DNA of 32,450 bases, from positions 1-32,450 of the forward strand of contig CABUBZ010000019.1 of assembly GCA_902489945.1 (NCBI GenBank). Reading direction: 5' to 3'. Source of the DNA: an uncultured Collinsella sp. Its GTDB lineage: Bacteria; Actinomycetota; Coriobacteriia; Coriobacteriales; Coriobacteriaceae. A program made the translations under genes and the position numbers. A model generated the notes under the pieces. It saw only the letters and a program-made list of their open reading frames with translations. It ran no database searches and was not told where the DNA came from. The first letter of the stretch is position 1. Every line of letters starts with the position of its first letter. Below are positions 23,037 through 31,600 of this stretch, piece by piece.

Positions 23037-23099
23037 AAACCATCACAACATTCGACGTTTTTTGCCAAAAACGGGAAAAGCATCGAATGTTGTGATGGT
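23037..23099. repeat. Hairpin repeat R2 (CACAACATTCG family)
   Basis: Arms AAACCATCACAACATTCGA and TCGAATGTTGTGATGGT, loop with TTTTTTGCCAAAAA. Nearly identical to R1, including much of the loop. Confidence 0.9.
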
Positions 23100-23230
23100 C
23101 TGTGCTGAGGATGGGCTTGGAAAGTCCGTTTTGCTCGAAGCGACCTGTCCTGTCGTACGGGTGTCGGCATGATTCTCTCGTGGGGTATTATGTTTTCCGA
23201 AGAATAAAACGCCGCGTGAGGGAGGGCTGC

Positions 23231-24286
23231 GTGGACGGGCACGTGCAACATGACGGTTTTGGCCGCGATATCAACTACCTGCGCATTGCCGTTACCGACA
23301 AGTGCAATTTCCGCTGCATTTACTGTATGCCGGCCGATGGCGTGGTGCCCCGCGCGCACGACGAGCTGCTCAGCGCCGAGGAAATCGCCCGCTTTGTGCG
23401 CTTGGTGACGGGGGAGGGCATTCGCCGCGTACGCCTGACGGGCGGCGAGCCGCTGGTCAGCCGCCGCATCATTCCGCTCATTCGCGACATCCGCGCGATT
23501 CCGCAGATCGAGGACATCTCGCTTACCACCAACGGCGCCCTGCTGCCCAAGCTGGCATCGCAGCTCAAAGATGCCGGGCTTAACCGCGTCAACATTTCGC
23601 TCGATACGCTCGACCCTACGCTGTTTGGAAAGATCACGCGTCTAGGTCGACTCGAGCAGACCATGGTTGGCATCGACGCGGCGCTGGCTTGGGGCTTTGA
23701 GCCCGTTAAGGTCAACTGCGTTGTCGTGCGTCGACTCAACCAGGATGTGGCAGCCCTCGCACGGCTCACGCTCGACCGCCCCATCCACCTGCGCTTTATC
23801 GAATACATGCCCATTGGCGACGAGCGCACCAGTTCGCATTGCGCTGTGGACCCGCATGCGCCCACACTCAATCCCGAGCTGTGGGACGCGAGCGATACCG
23901 TGCCGAGCGACGAGCTGCGGGCGCGCATCAATGCCGGGGCCGCCGCGACGGGATTGGGCGAGCTCGAGCCGCTCGACATCAACGACGCTCCTGCCGGCGC
24001 GGGCCCTGCGCGCTACTGGCACTTTCCGGGCGCGGCGGGAACGGTCGGCTTCATTAGCGCCATGTCCAACCATTTTTGCGCGAATTGCAACCGTCTGCGC
24101 CTGACGGCCGATGGCAGCGTGCGTCCGTGCCTGTTCAGCGATGCCGAGTATTCGGTGCGCGATGCCCTGCGCCGTGGTGATGATATGCAGGTACTTTCGA
24201 TTTGGCGCGATGCCGTGGCCCACAAACCGCAGGAACACGCGATAATTGAGGGCACGCAACGATTTATGTCCCAAATCGGAGGATGA
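23231..24286 (+). CDS. moaA: GTP 3',8-cyclase (molybdenum cofactor biosynthesis)
   Basis: Radical SAM enzyme that with MoaC converts GTP to cyclic pyranopterin monophosphate. 351 residues. The N-terminal 4Fe-4S motif is CNFRCIYC (C25, C29, C32), followed by RLTGGEPL. The C-terminal cluster uses C283, C286 and C300 (CANCNRLRLT, RPCLFS). The protein ends with Gly-Gly (SQIGG), needed for activity in known MoaA proteins. The start is GTG 23231 after GGAGGG; the frame extends further upstream without support. moaC-mobB follows four bases after the stop codon, so the two form an operon. moaB, moaE, moeA and molybdate transport genes are not in this window. Confidence 0.96.
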   Translation: MDGHVQHDGFGRDINYLRIAVTDKCNFRCIYCMPADGVVPRAHDELLSAEEIARFVRLVTGEGIRRVRLTGGEPLVSRRIIPLIRDIRAIPQIEDISLTTNGALLPKLASQLKDAGLNRVNISLDTLDPTLFGKITRLGRLEQTMVGIDAALAWGFEPVKVNCVVVRRLNQDVAALARLTLDRPIHLRFIEYMPIGDERTSSHCAVDPHAPTLNPELWDASDTVPSDELRARINAGAAATGLGELEPLDINDAPAGAGPARYWHFPGAAGTVGFISAMSNHFCANCNRLRLTADGSVRPCLFSDAEYSVRDALRRGDDMQVLSIWRDAVAHKPQEHAIIEGTQRFMSQIGG

Positions 24287-24290
24287 TCAT

Positions 24291-25592
24291 ATGGCCAAGA
24301 GCAGGTACGCCGATGCCACCAAGGCCGCTCGCAGGGCCGCGATGTCTGCCCACAAAGCCACGGCTGCGGCGAATACAGGCAACGCCGCCGTGCCCGCGCA
24401 GCCGACTGCCAGTGCTGCCACCGAGCCCGCCCGCGACGCCCGTCGCGATGAGCTGACGCACGTGGATGCCAAGGGCGAGGTACGCATGGTCGACGTGTCC
24501 GACAAGGCCGAGACCCATCGCATTGCCATCGCCGAGGGCACCATCCTCATGCACCCCGAGACGCAAGCCATGGTGCTGCAGGACCGCGCCAAAAAGGGCG
24601 ATGTGCTCGCCTGCGCGCGCGTGGCGGGCATTATGGCCATCAAGCGCACGAGCGACATCATCCCCATGTGCCATCCGTTGCTCATTACCAAGAGCAAGTG
24701 CGACATTGCGCCCATCGCTCCGGCGGGGACGCCGGCCGAGGACGTGCCCGAGGGCTGGGCGCCGGCGCGTCCGGACGGGCAGGTCGGCTTTCACGTGCTG
24801 GTCACGGCGGGCGTGACGGGCAAGACGGGCATCGAGATGGAGGCGCTGACCGGCGCGAGTGCCGCGTGCCTAACCATCTACGACATGTGCAAGGCCGTCG
24901 ATCGCGGCATGGAGATCGTCGACGTGCGCCTGCTGCACAAGGAGGGCGGCCGCTCGGGCGTGTGGGATCGCGCGGAGCGTCAGGCCGCTGCTGTTGAGGC
25001 CGTGGGAGCCGCGGGCGACGCGTCCGCGAGCGCACCTGTCGTCGCGCCCGCAGCTCCCACTCCGGCCGTCCCCGCGATAGCGTTTATCGGCTACCAAAAC
25101 TCGGGCAAGACCACACTTGTCGAGAAGGTCATTGCCGAGCTCACCCGCCGCGGCCTGCGCGTGGGTTCGCTCAAGCATCATGGGCATCACGGCTTCGATA
25201 TCGACGTGCCCGCCAAGGACACCTGGCGCCATCATCAGGCGGGCTCCAAGCACGTGGGCCTCATTTGCGCCACGCGCTGGGCGGAGTACGCCGACACGCG
25301 CGAGGAGGACGAGATGCCCGCGCGCGAGCTGCTGTCGCGCTACAACGACGTCGACGTGGTGATCATCGAGGGCTATAAGACCGAGGGCTTCGACAACATC
25401 GTGGTCGCGCGCTCCGGTGTCGATCGCTTGCGTGGCAAGAGCTCGCTCGACTTGGTTGACGGCCATACGCTGGCGCTTGCCTGCAACGAGGCCCTGGCAC
25501 GTCAGGCCTTCGACGCCGGCCTTGCGACCCGAGCCATCAACATCAACGACGCCCGAGCCATCTGCGATTTGATTCAAGACTATCTCGCCTAA
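24291..25592 (+). CDS. MoaC-MobB fusion protein
   Basis: 433 residues. The N-terminal part (about 55-235) is cyclic pyranopterin monophosphate synthase: GTILMHPETQAMV, SDIIPMCHPLLITKS, GIEMEALTGASAACLTIYDM, then LLHKEGGRSG. After a short Ala/Pro-rich linker (about 236-262) comes a MobB-type P-loop domain with Walker A GYQNSGKT (G267-T274), KHHGHHGFDID and VVIIEGYKTEGF. The N-terminal 50 residues are Ala-rich and low complexity. The protein would join the second step of pterin formation with the GTPase that aids guanylation of the cofactor (bis-MGD). Start ATG 24291 follows GGAGGATGATCAT, just after moaA. Confidence 0.93.
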   Translation: MAKSRYADATKAARRAAMSAHKATAAANTGNAAVPAQPTASAATEPARDARRDELTHVDAKGEVRMVDVSDKAETHRIAIAEGTILMHPETQAMVLQDRAKKGDVLACARVAGIMAIKRTSDIIPMCHPLLITKSKCDIAPIAPAGTPAEDVPEGWAPARPDGQVGFHVLVTAGVTGKTGIEMEALTGASAACLTIYDMCKAVDRGMEIVDVRLLHKEGGRSGVWDRAERQAAAVEAVGAAGDASASAPVVAPAAPTPAVPAIAFIGYQNSGKTTLVEKVIAELTRRGLRVGSLKHHGHHGFDIDVPAKDTWRHHQAGSKHVGLICATRWAEYADTREEDEMPARELLSRYNDVDVVIIEGYKTEGFDNIVVARSGVDRLRGKSSLDLVDGHTLALACNEALARQAFDAGLATRAININDARAICDLIQDYLA

Positions 25593-25631
25593 AACCTGCC
25601 AAAAAGGGACAGGTTTATTTTGGCAGGTTTT
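25591..25631. repeat. Hairpin repeat with GGGACAGGT loop
   Basis: Perfect 14-base arms AAAACCTGCCAAAA / TTTTGGCAGGTTTT around AGGGACAGGTTTA. It overlaps the moaC-mobB stop codon by two bases and may act as its terminator (TTTTATC follows). The loop recalls the GGGGACAGGC family. Confidence 0.85.
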
Positions 25632-25650
25632 ATCTGGGCAAACGTTAAAG

Positions 25651-25689
25651 CCACCACAAAGGGGCACAGGCACCTTTGTGGTGGTTTTT
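25651..25689. repeat. REP-like hairpin F2 (GGGGACAGGC family)
   Basis: CCACCACAAAGG / CCTTTGTGGTGG stem, loop GGCACAGGCA, followed by TTTTT. The second hairpin after moaC-mobB. Confidence 0.88.
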
Positions 25690-25692
25690 GCT

Positions 25693-25729
25693 TTGGTAGA
25701 TGTTTGGGACATGCCTTAAAATCTACCAA
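25693..25729. promoter_or_regulatory. Inverted repeat TTGGTAGAT upstream of the MFS gene
   Basis: Perfect nine-base arms TTGGTAGAT (25693-25701) and ATCTACCAA (25721-25729) with a 19-base spacer. It may be an operator for the transporter gene 130 bases downstream, or part of a repeat. No regulator gene is adjacent. Confidence 0.4.
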
Positions 25730-25856
25730 GTAGTTCATCCGGGCGAAGACGGAGAGAAGGGGCCCGATGCGTCCTTAACGTGGCATACGGAAAGATTGAG
25801 TCGATGGTCGGCGGTCAATGCCCGCGGCCCGTATTCGTATGCAACAAGGAGCGCCC

Positions 25857-27137
25857 ATGTCCCTATCTCGAATCTCGAAATCCCAACCGTCGTTGTCTGC
25901 TCAGGCTAAGCGCCTGGTGGCAATGCGGTTTCTCATCTACACCGGCTTTCAGACCAGTTACTTTATCGGCGTTATCGGAACGCTCACCTATGCGGACGGC
26001 GCTTCGGTCGTCGCGACGTCGCTTGCCGTTCTGTTTATGAACGTCTTCGTGATCCTGGGGTCCTTTGCGGGCGGTGCAGCGCTCGACGCTTGGGGCCCGC
26101 ACCGCCATTTTTTGCTGAGCATCGTCGGCACGCTGGCTACCGGCGCGGCGATCATCGCCTTTGGCGACGCGACCGAGACGGTCCTTGCCGGCGCGGTGCT
26201 CTTGGGCTTTGTAATGGGATTCGCCCAGCCCATCGCCACGTCCTATCCGGCTTATCTCACCGACGACCCCGTCGAACTCAAAGACATCAACTCCACCATC
26301 ACCATGTTCTCCAACGTGAGCATCATCGTCGGCCCCACGCTGGGCGGCTTTGTTGCGGCGGCAGCATCGTCGCGTGCGGTGTTCGTGCTCATGATATTGT
26401 TTACCCTGCTTGCGCTCATCGCCGGCTGGGGGTTTAAACCGCAGACGGGTCGCATCGCCGGACAGGAGAAGGCCGATTCGGCGGAGGAGGGGAGACGCGC
26501 AAGCCAAAGCTCCAACCCCAACACGTCCGCCCGCGCTACCTTCGCGACCAGCATCAAGACGGTCTTCACCAACAGCGTCCTCGCGCTACTTTTCTGCATC
26601 ATCTTCCTCTCGAACTTTGGCTACGGAGCCTTCGACCCGCTGGAGTCGTTCTTCTATCGTGACGTCCTGCACGTCGGCGTCGAATGGATGGGCTGGCTAT
26701 CGTCGGCCTCCGGCGTGGGCGCTGTGCTGGGCGCCGTGGTCGCGCTCCGCATGCCGCCGCGCTTCGTCAGTCTTAAAACGCTGCTCGTGGCGCTCATGTC
26801 CGTTGGCCTGGGAAGTCTGCTCTACGTGGGAACGCCGTACGTAGGCGTGGCCCTCATTGGCCAGATTGCCCTGGGCGTTGCCTGGGGTGTCGTCAATCCG
26901 CTCCACAACACTATCGTGCAAACGACGGCCCCGCTCGAGCAGCTCGGCCGCGTCAACTCGGTCATGGGCTTTGGCAACATGTTCGCTGGCGTGGCCCCGC
27001 TGGCGATTGCCCCCTGGCTGGCGACGACATTTGGCGTGCAGCAGACGCTCGTAGGTGCGGGCATGGTCGTGACGGCGGTTCCCGCGGCGCTGCTGCTGTT
27101 TGGACGCAAGCATTTTGATCGTGCTACAGAACGGTAA
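25857..27137 (+). CDS. MFS transporter
   Basis: Major facilitator of 426 residues with about 12 membrane segments. It has two halves separated by a cytoplasmic loop (about 205-235, rich in charged residues: GQEKADSAEEGRR). Recognisable pieces are VILGSFAGGAALDAWGPHRH, the loop-2/3 type motif, and MGFAQPIATSYPAYLTDD. It resembles MFS_3-type efflux proteins. The substrate is unknown. The start at ATG 25857 follows CAAGGAGCGCCC. No partner gene lies next to it. Confidence 0.92.
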   Translation: MSLSRISKSQPSLSAQAKRLVAMRFLIYTGFQTSYFIGVIGTLTYADGASVVATSLAVLFMNVFVILGSFAGGAALDAWGPHRHFLLSIVGTLATGAAIIAFGDATETVLAGAVLLGFVMGFAQPIATSYPAYLTDDPVELKDINSTITMFSNVSIIVGPTLGGFVAAAASSRAVFVLMILFTLLALIAGWGFKPQTGRIAGQEKADSAEEGRRASQSSNPNTSARATFATSIKTVFTNSVLALLFCIIFLSNFGYGAFDPLESFFYRDVLHVGVEWMGWLSSASGVGAVLGAVVALRMPPRFVSLKTLLVALMSVGLGSLLYVGTPYVGVALIGQIALGVAWGVVNPLHNTIVQTTAPLEQLGRVNSVMGFGNMFAGVAPLAIAPWLATTFGVQQTLVGAGMVVTAVPAALLLFGRKHFDRATER

Positions 27138-27138
27138 G

Positions 27139-27200
27139 AAACCGTCACAACATTCGATGAAAATCGCGATTTTGCCGAAAAACGTCGAATGTTGTGATGG
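27139..27200. repeat. Hairpin repeat R3 (CACAACATTCG family, inverted)
   Basis: Arms AAACCGTCACAACATTCGA and TCGAATGTTGTGATGG, with one changed base in the arms; the loop reads in the opposite direction to R1 and R2. It lies two bases after the MFS stop codon. Confidence 0.85.
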
Positions 27201-27227
27201 ATTGTGCTGAGACCCGAGCACCACAAG

Positions 27228-27260
27228 CCGCCACAAAGGGGCCAGGCACCTTTGTGGCGG
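27228..27260. repeat. REP-like hairpin F3 (GGGGACAGGC family)
   Basis: CCGCCACAAAGG / CCTTTGTGGCGG stem around GGCCAGGCA. Compared with F2, one stem pair has changed on both arms (A-T to G-C), which keeps the hairpin. Confidence 0.85.
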
Positions 27261-27347
27261 TCGGGTTCTAGCGGCCCGCGCATTGGTATATCATGTACGC
27301 CGTTCACGAATACACCCCACACCGCCGCACAACCCAGAAAGGTCCCC

Positions 27348-28169
27348 ATGGACACCACCTTCAGCCACATCAAAGCCGTGTTCTGCGATATCGACGGCAC
27401 GCTGCTCACGAGCCAGCACACGGTGTCCCCGCGCACCGTGGCGGCGATTCGCGCCCTGCGCGAGCGCGGCGTGCTCTTCGGCCTGTGTACCGGGCGCGAC
27501 GCCCACGCGACCGAGGCCATGTACGAGCTCTGGGGCATCGAAGGCCTGGTGGACGTGCTCGTGGGCTGCGGTGGCGCCGAGGTCATCGACCGCGCGCACG
27601 ATATCAACGAGCTGAGCTATCCGCTGCCGGGCGAGACCATCGCGCGCATCTGCAAGCACATGGCGGACCTTCCGGCAACGCCCGTCTGCCCCCGAGACGG
27701 CGTGTTCTACGTGCCCGAGAGCAACGCGTGCGTCGAGCACCTGTCGCGCGTCGACGGCGTGTCCTACAAGGTGGTCGATTTTGCCGAGTTTTTGCGCGAG
27801 CCGCAGCCCAAGGTGATGTTTACCATGGCACCCGAGGTAATGCCGCAGGTGATTGAGCGGGCGTCGACGTTTGCCGATGACACTGTTAAGGCAGCGGCTC
27901 TGCAAACCACGCAGCGGCTCTACGAGTTCATGGATCCGCGCGTGTCCAAGACGCGCGGCCTTGTGCGCGTGGCGGAGCTCAACGACACGGAGCTCCAGGA
28001 CATCTGCGTGTTTGGCGATGCGGACAACGACACCTGCATGGTGGCTGACGCCGGCGTTGGCGTTGCCATGGCAAACGGCAGCGACGCCACCCGTGCCGCC
28101 GCGGACTATGTAACCGCGAGCAACGACGAAGATGGCATCGCGATCTTTATCGAGGAGCATTTGCTGTAG
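27348..28169 (+). CDS. HAD superfamily (Cof-like) phosphatase
   Basis: Cytosolic sugar-phosphate or nucleotide phosphatase of 273 residues. Motif I is FCDIDGTLLTS with the nucleophile Asp, motif II is CTGR, the type IIB cap lies in the middle, and the end has VFGDADNDTCMVADAGVGVAMANGSD. The usual GDGxND motif IV is GDADND here, still with both acidic residues. The start ATG 27348 follows GAAAGGTCCCC. The substrate cannot be predicted; such proteins are often broad in range. It stands alone between repeat elements. Confidence 0.92.
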   Translation: MDTTFSHIKAVFCDIDGTLLTSQHTVSPRTVAAIRALRERGVLFGLCTGRDAHATEAMYELWGIEGLVDVLVGCGGAEVIDRAHDINELSYPLPGETIARICKHMADLPATPVCPRDGVFYVPESNACVEHLSRVDGVSYKVVDFAEFLREPQPKVMFTMAPEVMPQVIERASTFADDTVKAAALQTTQRLYEFMDPRVSKTRGLVRVAELNDTELQDICVFGDADNDTCMVADAGVGVAMANGSDATRAAADYVTASNDEDGIAIFIEEHLL

Positions 28170-28174
28170 CACCT

Positions 28175-28226
28175 AGAACAGAACCACCACGAAGGGGACA
28201 GGCACCTTTGTGGTGGTTTGTTCTAA
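28175..28226. repeat. REP-like hairpin F4 (GGGGACAGGC family)
   Basis: AGAACAGAACCACCACGAAGG pairs imperfectly with CCTTTGTGGTGGTTTGTTCT around GGACAGGCA. It can terminate the HAD gene transcript. Confidence 0.82.
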
Positions 28227-28684
28227 GACTGGCGAGCGGGGCGCTATTTGTGCCGAGGCAGTTTCCCGCGAACTTAAATGTTGATGTATAAACATCATGA
28301 TATATACCGGTCGCCACTAATAGGCCATCTAGCTGGCAGGTTGTCAGAGCAGGCAAACGCTCTACCGTTTACAGCTACAAATCGATCGCTCGCAGAATAT
28401 ACTACTAATAATAAAATGTTGTACAAATAACAACAAAGTATGAATTACCTAAAGTAGATAACAAATCTACCTGCGGTTTTTAAATAAAAGAATTCAATAA
28501 AACAATGCATACTTTGAGCAATTGTCAAGAATAAAGATTGTTTGACGCAAAAATGGTAGAAAAAGACGCCCCACATGTTTAAACAATAGCTAAACTTATC
28601 AATGTAAGGCGCGCGTAAGTATTGACTGCGTGCCGGTTAGATAACGAAAGAGCAAGATCGCGGTCTCTTGGGGAGGAGGCATCG
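28227..28684. other. AT-rich intergenic region upstream of the pilus operon
   Basis: No gene seen. The base composition falls sharply compared with both sides. It holds an inverted repeat, CAAAGTATGAATT (28434-28446) and AATGCATACTTTG (28504-28516), with 12 of 13 matching positions and a 57-base spacer. A small GTAGAT/ATCTAC hairpin (28454-28470) lies within it. TTGACT at 28622-28627 may belong to the operon promoter; no strong -10 follows at 17 bases. Such length and composition suggest regulatory DNA or recent acquisition. Confidence 0.5.
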
Positions 28685-31600
28685 ATGACAGCAAATTCAA
28701 ATAAATCTAAGCAAGGTAATAAAGCGGCGCATCGTGTGATAGCGGGTGTTTTGTGCGGAGCTTCTGTCTTGAGCTTGGTACTGTCGCTCGTCATGCCCCC
28801 GATCTCCCAGGCCATCGCCAACGATGCCCAGACGGCTCCTACCGAGAAAACTGTAATGGGGGGGGGTTCCTCAAGTGAGTCTACTGATGTAGACGACACT
28901 ACCAACGGGGATACCAAAAACCAGAATAGCGACGACGCCGAGGGCGACGAGACTGGCGACGATGCTTCCGAGGCGGCCCCGTTGTCTGATGACGCGGAAG
29001 TTGAGGGTGCTGCGCAGCCCGCGGATGATGGGCAGTCTGTCTATAAGGCCGCTACTGTTGCAAATGAAGGTGAGGCTCAGGGACTTCAAAAAGATGCGGA
29101 CGATTATACGCTGCTGACGAGTGACGATGATTTGACTATTTATCTTGCCATGCAGAATAAGCCCGAAAAGCTGCGTCTGACTGCTGACATTAGCTCGACC
29201 GTACCGATTACTATCAGGCAAAACACCACGATCGACCTTGCGGGGCACAAGATTTATTACCGCACTGGCAACAACGACACGTTCATTACGGTAACGAGTG
29301 GTGCACTTACTATTGAAGACAACACTGCCCAGGTAAGCGATGCACCTTCGGTCGTTGCTAACGATCCTGGCCGGCTCGCAATCATAAAATGGACCGGTGA
29401 CAAGAACGATGCTCCTCAGAGCCTAACCTATTACGAAACCACGAGCGCGCTTAACGAAGACGGCCTTGGCACCACCGAAACCACGACTCAGCATGTCGTC
29501 AGCGGTTTCGGTGCAATTGTCGGTGCGTCCGAAGGCGGATCGGTTCAACGAGTCATTTCTGTTGAGGACGGCGGCACGCTTAACCTCAACGGAGGCATGA
29601 TCACAACGCCTCGTACCCTGGGCAACAACGGTCACGTTATTTTATCTCAAGGCACTGTCAATATTTCTGGCGGCTATGTCACCAACGGTAACGGCGGCGG
29701 CTGGGGCGGTGGCCTGTGCGTGACGGGCGCAAATGCTAAGTTCAACATGACCGGCGGTGTGATTGCGGCAAACATGGCAGCCTCTGGCGGCGGCGTCTAC
29801 GCCGACAACAGCGCCACGCTGAATCTTTCCGGTGGTGTAATCTCGGGTAACGCTACGTATAAAAAAGCGTGTGACGATGTCGATAACCCCAACAATGGCT
29901 ATGGCGGTGGCGTCTTTACCAAAAATGCTGACGTTACAATCAACGGAACGGCAAACATTACCAACAATCGCGTCGACTCCTATATCACTACGAAATACAA
30001 CAACGGTCTGCTTGGCGGCGGTGGTATTGCATGCACAAACCATGGCAAGCTGACCATGACGGGCGGCTCAGTTACTGCCAATTACTCCTATGAGGCCGGT
30101 GGCGGAATCTACGCTGGTTTCCATAATCAGTCAATCACGTTCTCCATGACTGGCGGCACGATTGCCGGCAACGAATCTGCAAACGCTGAGGGCGGTGGTC
30201 TCCGTATTTCTAGCGGTACTACCGGCGTTATTGAGGCAGCAAGTGCGTTCAGCAAGGTTTACATCACCAACAACAAGACCATGACGGGCAAGAGCCGCGG
30301 CGGCGACTGGGGCGGCGGTGGCGTCTTTATCCAGAAGGGCGGTAGGCTCAACGTCCTTAAGTCGCTTATCACTGACAATAAGGCCGGTGGCTGGAGTGGC
30401 GGAATTGGTGCGTGCCCTACAGGCGAGACAACCGTCTCGCACTCCGATGGTGCTGCTATCTATAACAATACTGATAACGTTGATCAAGATGGCAAGCATT
30501 TGGATACGCCCCATTATTCCGCTGGTGGCGACGGAAAAACTGAAGACAGCGATGAAGAAAATTACGTTACTCCTCTCTTCCAAACATCCGGCCATAAGGA
30601 TTTCTTTCTGGTACGTAATAAAAATGGCGCGGATAAGACGATTGCTGTCGTTCTTGGCAAGATGCTCGGCGGCGGATCGGCTGGTTGGCAGGGCACTTGC
30701 GATGGTAACCCGATTACCATCGACCCAAATGGCGGTGCCGGGGCCAAGTATATGTTCGGTCTTCAGGCTAATCCTTCCCCAGATGCAAGAAAGAAGGCGC
30801 GAGAAGAGGCTACGACCATCATCAGTGGTAACTACTCCTACACCCACGGTGGCGGCATCATGACCAACGGCGATCTTGTCGTCGGTAAGGTCGACGAGCC
30901 TCTGAACGTGTACCCTGCAATCAAGGTCAAGGCAAATAAGGTCCTTTTGAAGGACGGCGAAGTGCAAGGCCTCTCGGGTCATGACTATCAGTTCAAGCTG
31001 TTGGGCAAAGCCGACGGTTCAGGTGGGGAGCCGTATTGGAATACGGACGGCACGCTCAACGCAAACGGCTGCGAGGCGACGCCTGAGGTTACCGTTAATG
31101 ACGAGGGAGAGATTGTCATTGATACGGCTGCGAACTTCCAATCGGGCAATTACGACCTCTATCTTGTCGAAGTTCCTATCGATGAAAAAGGCACGACCTT
31201 TGATAAGACCATTTACAAAATACATGTAGAGGTCGGCACGAGCCCCGTTGAAACGACCATTTTTTTGGGAGTTAAGATCAACCGCTATGCGGTCGATGCG
31301 AGTACTTCCAAAGTATTCGTTAAAAAGAAAGACGCTACCGAATTTAAAGAATGTGAAGCTGGCTTCTATAACTGGAGCACGGATACGGCTGACAGCGCCG
31401 TCTCGACCGTAAAAATCGGTGACGGCTCCAACCCTGCGTTTAAGAACGAACTTGCTCCCTACAAGACCTCGGGCACTTGGACACCTCAGGTGACCAAGAA
31501 GGTCGATGGTGGCGAGATGAAGAAGTTCAAGTTCGAGCTGTACACCAAGGATGCCAGCGGTAACGAGACAGTGCTTGATACTCAATGTACTGAAAAGGGG

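Noticed and set aside
21795..27200. CRISPR array from the repeated CACAACATTCG units.
   Set aside because: Copies are kilobases apart, palindromic, and in both orientations; no spacers of regular size.
28325..28375. Possible tRNA fragment on the minus strand (CGGTAGAGCGTTTGCC resembles a D-arm).
   Set aside because: No anticodon or T-arm stem could be formed; likely chance.
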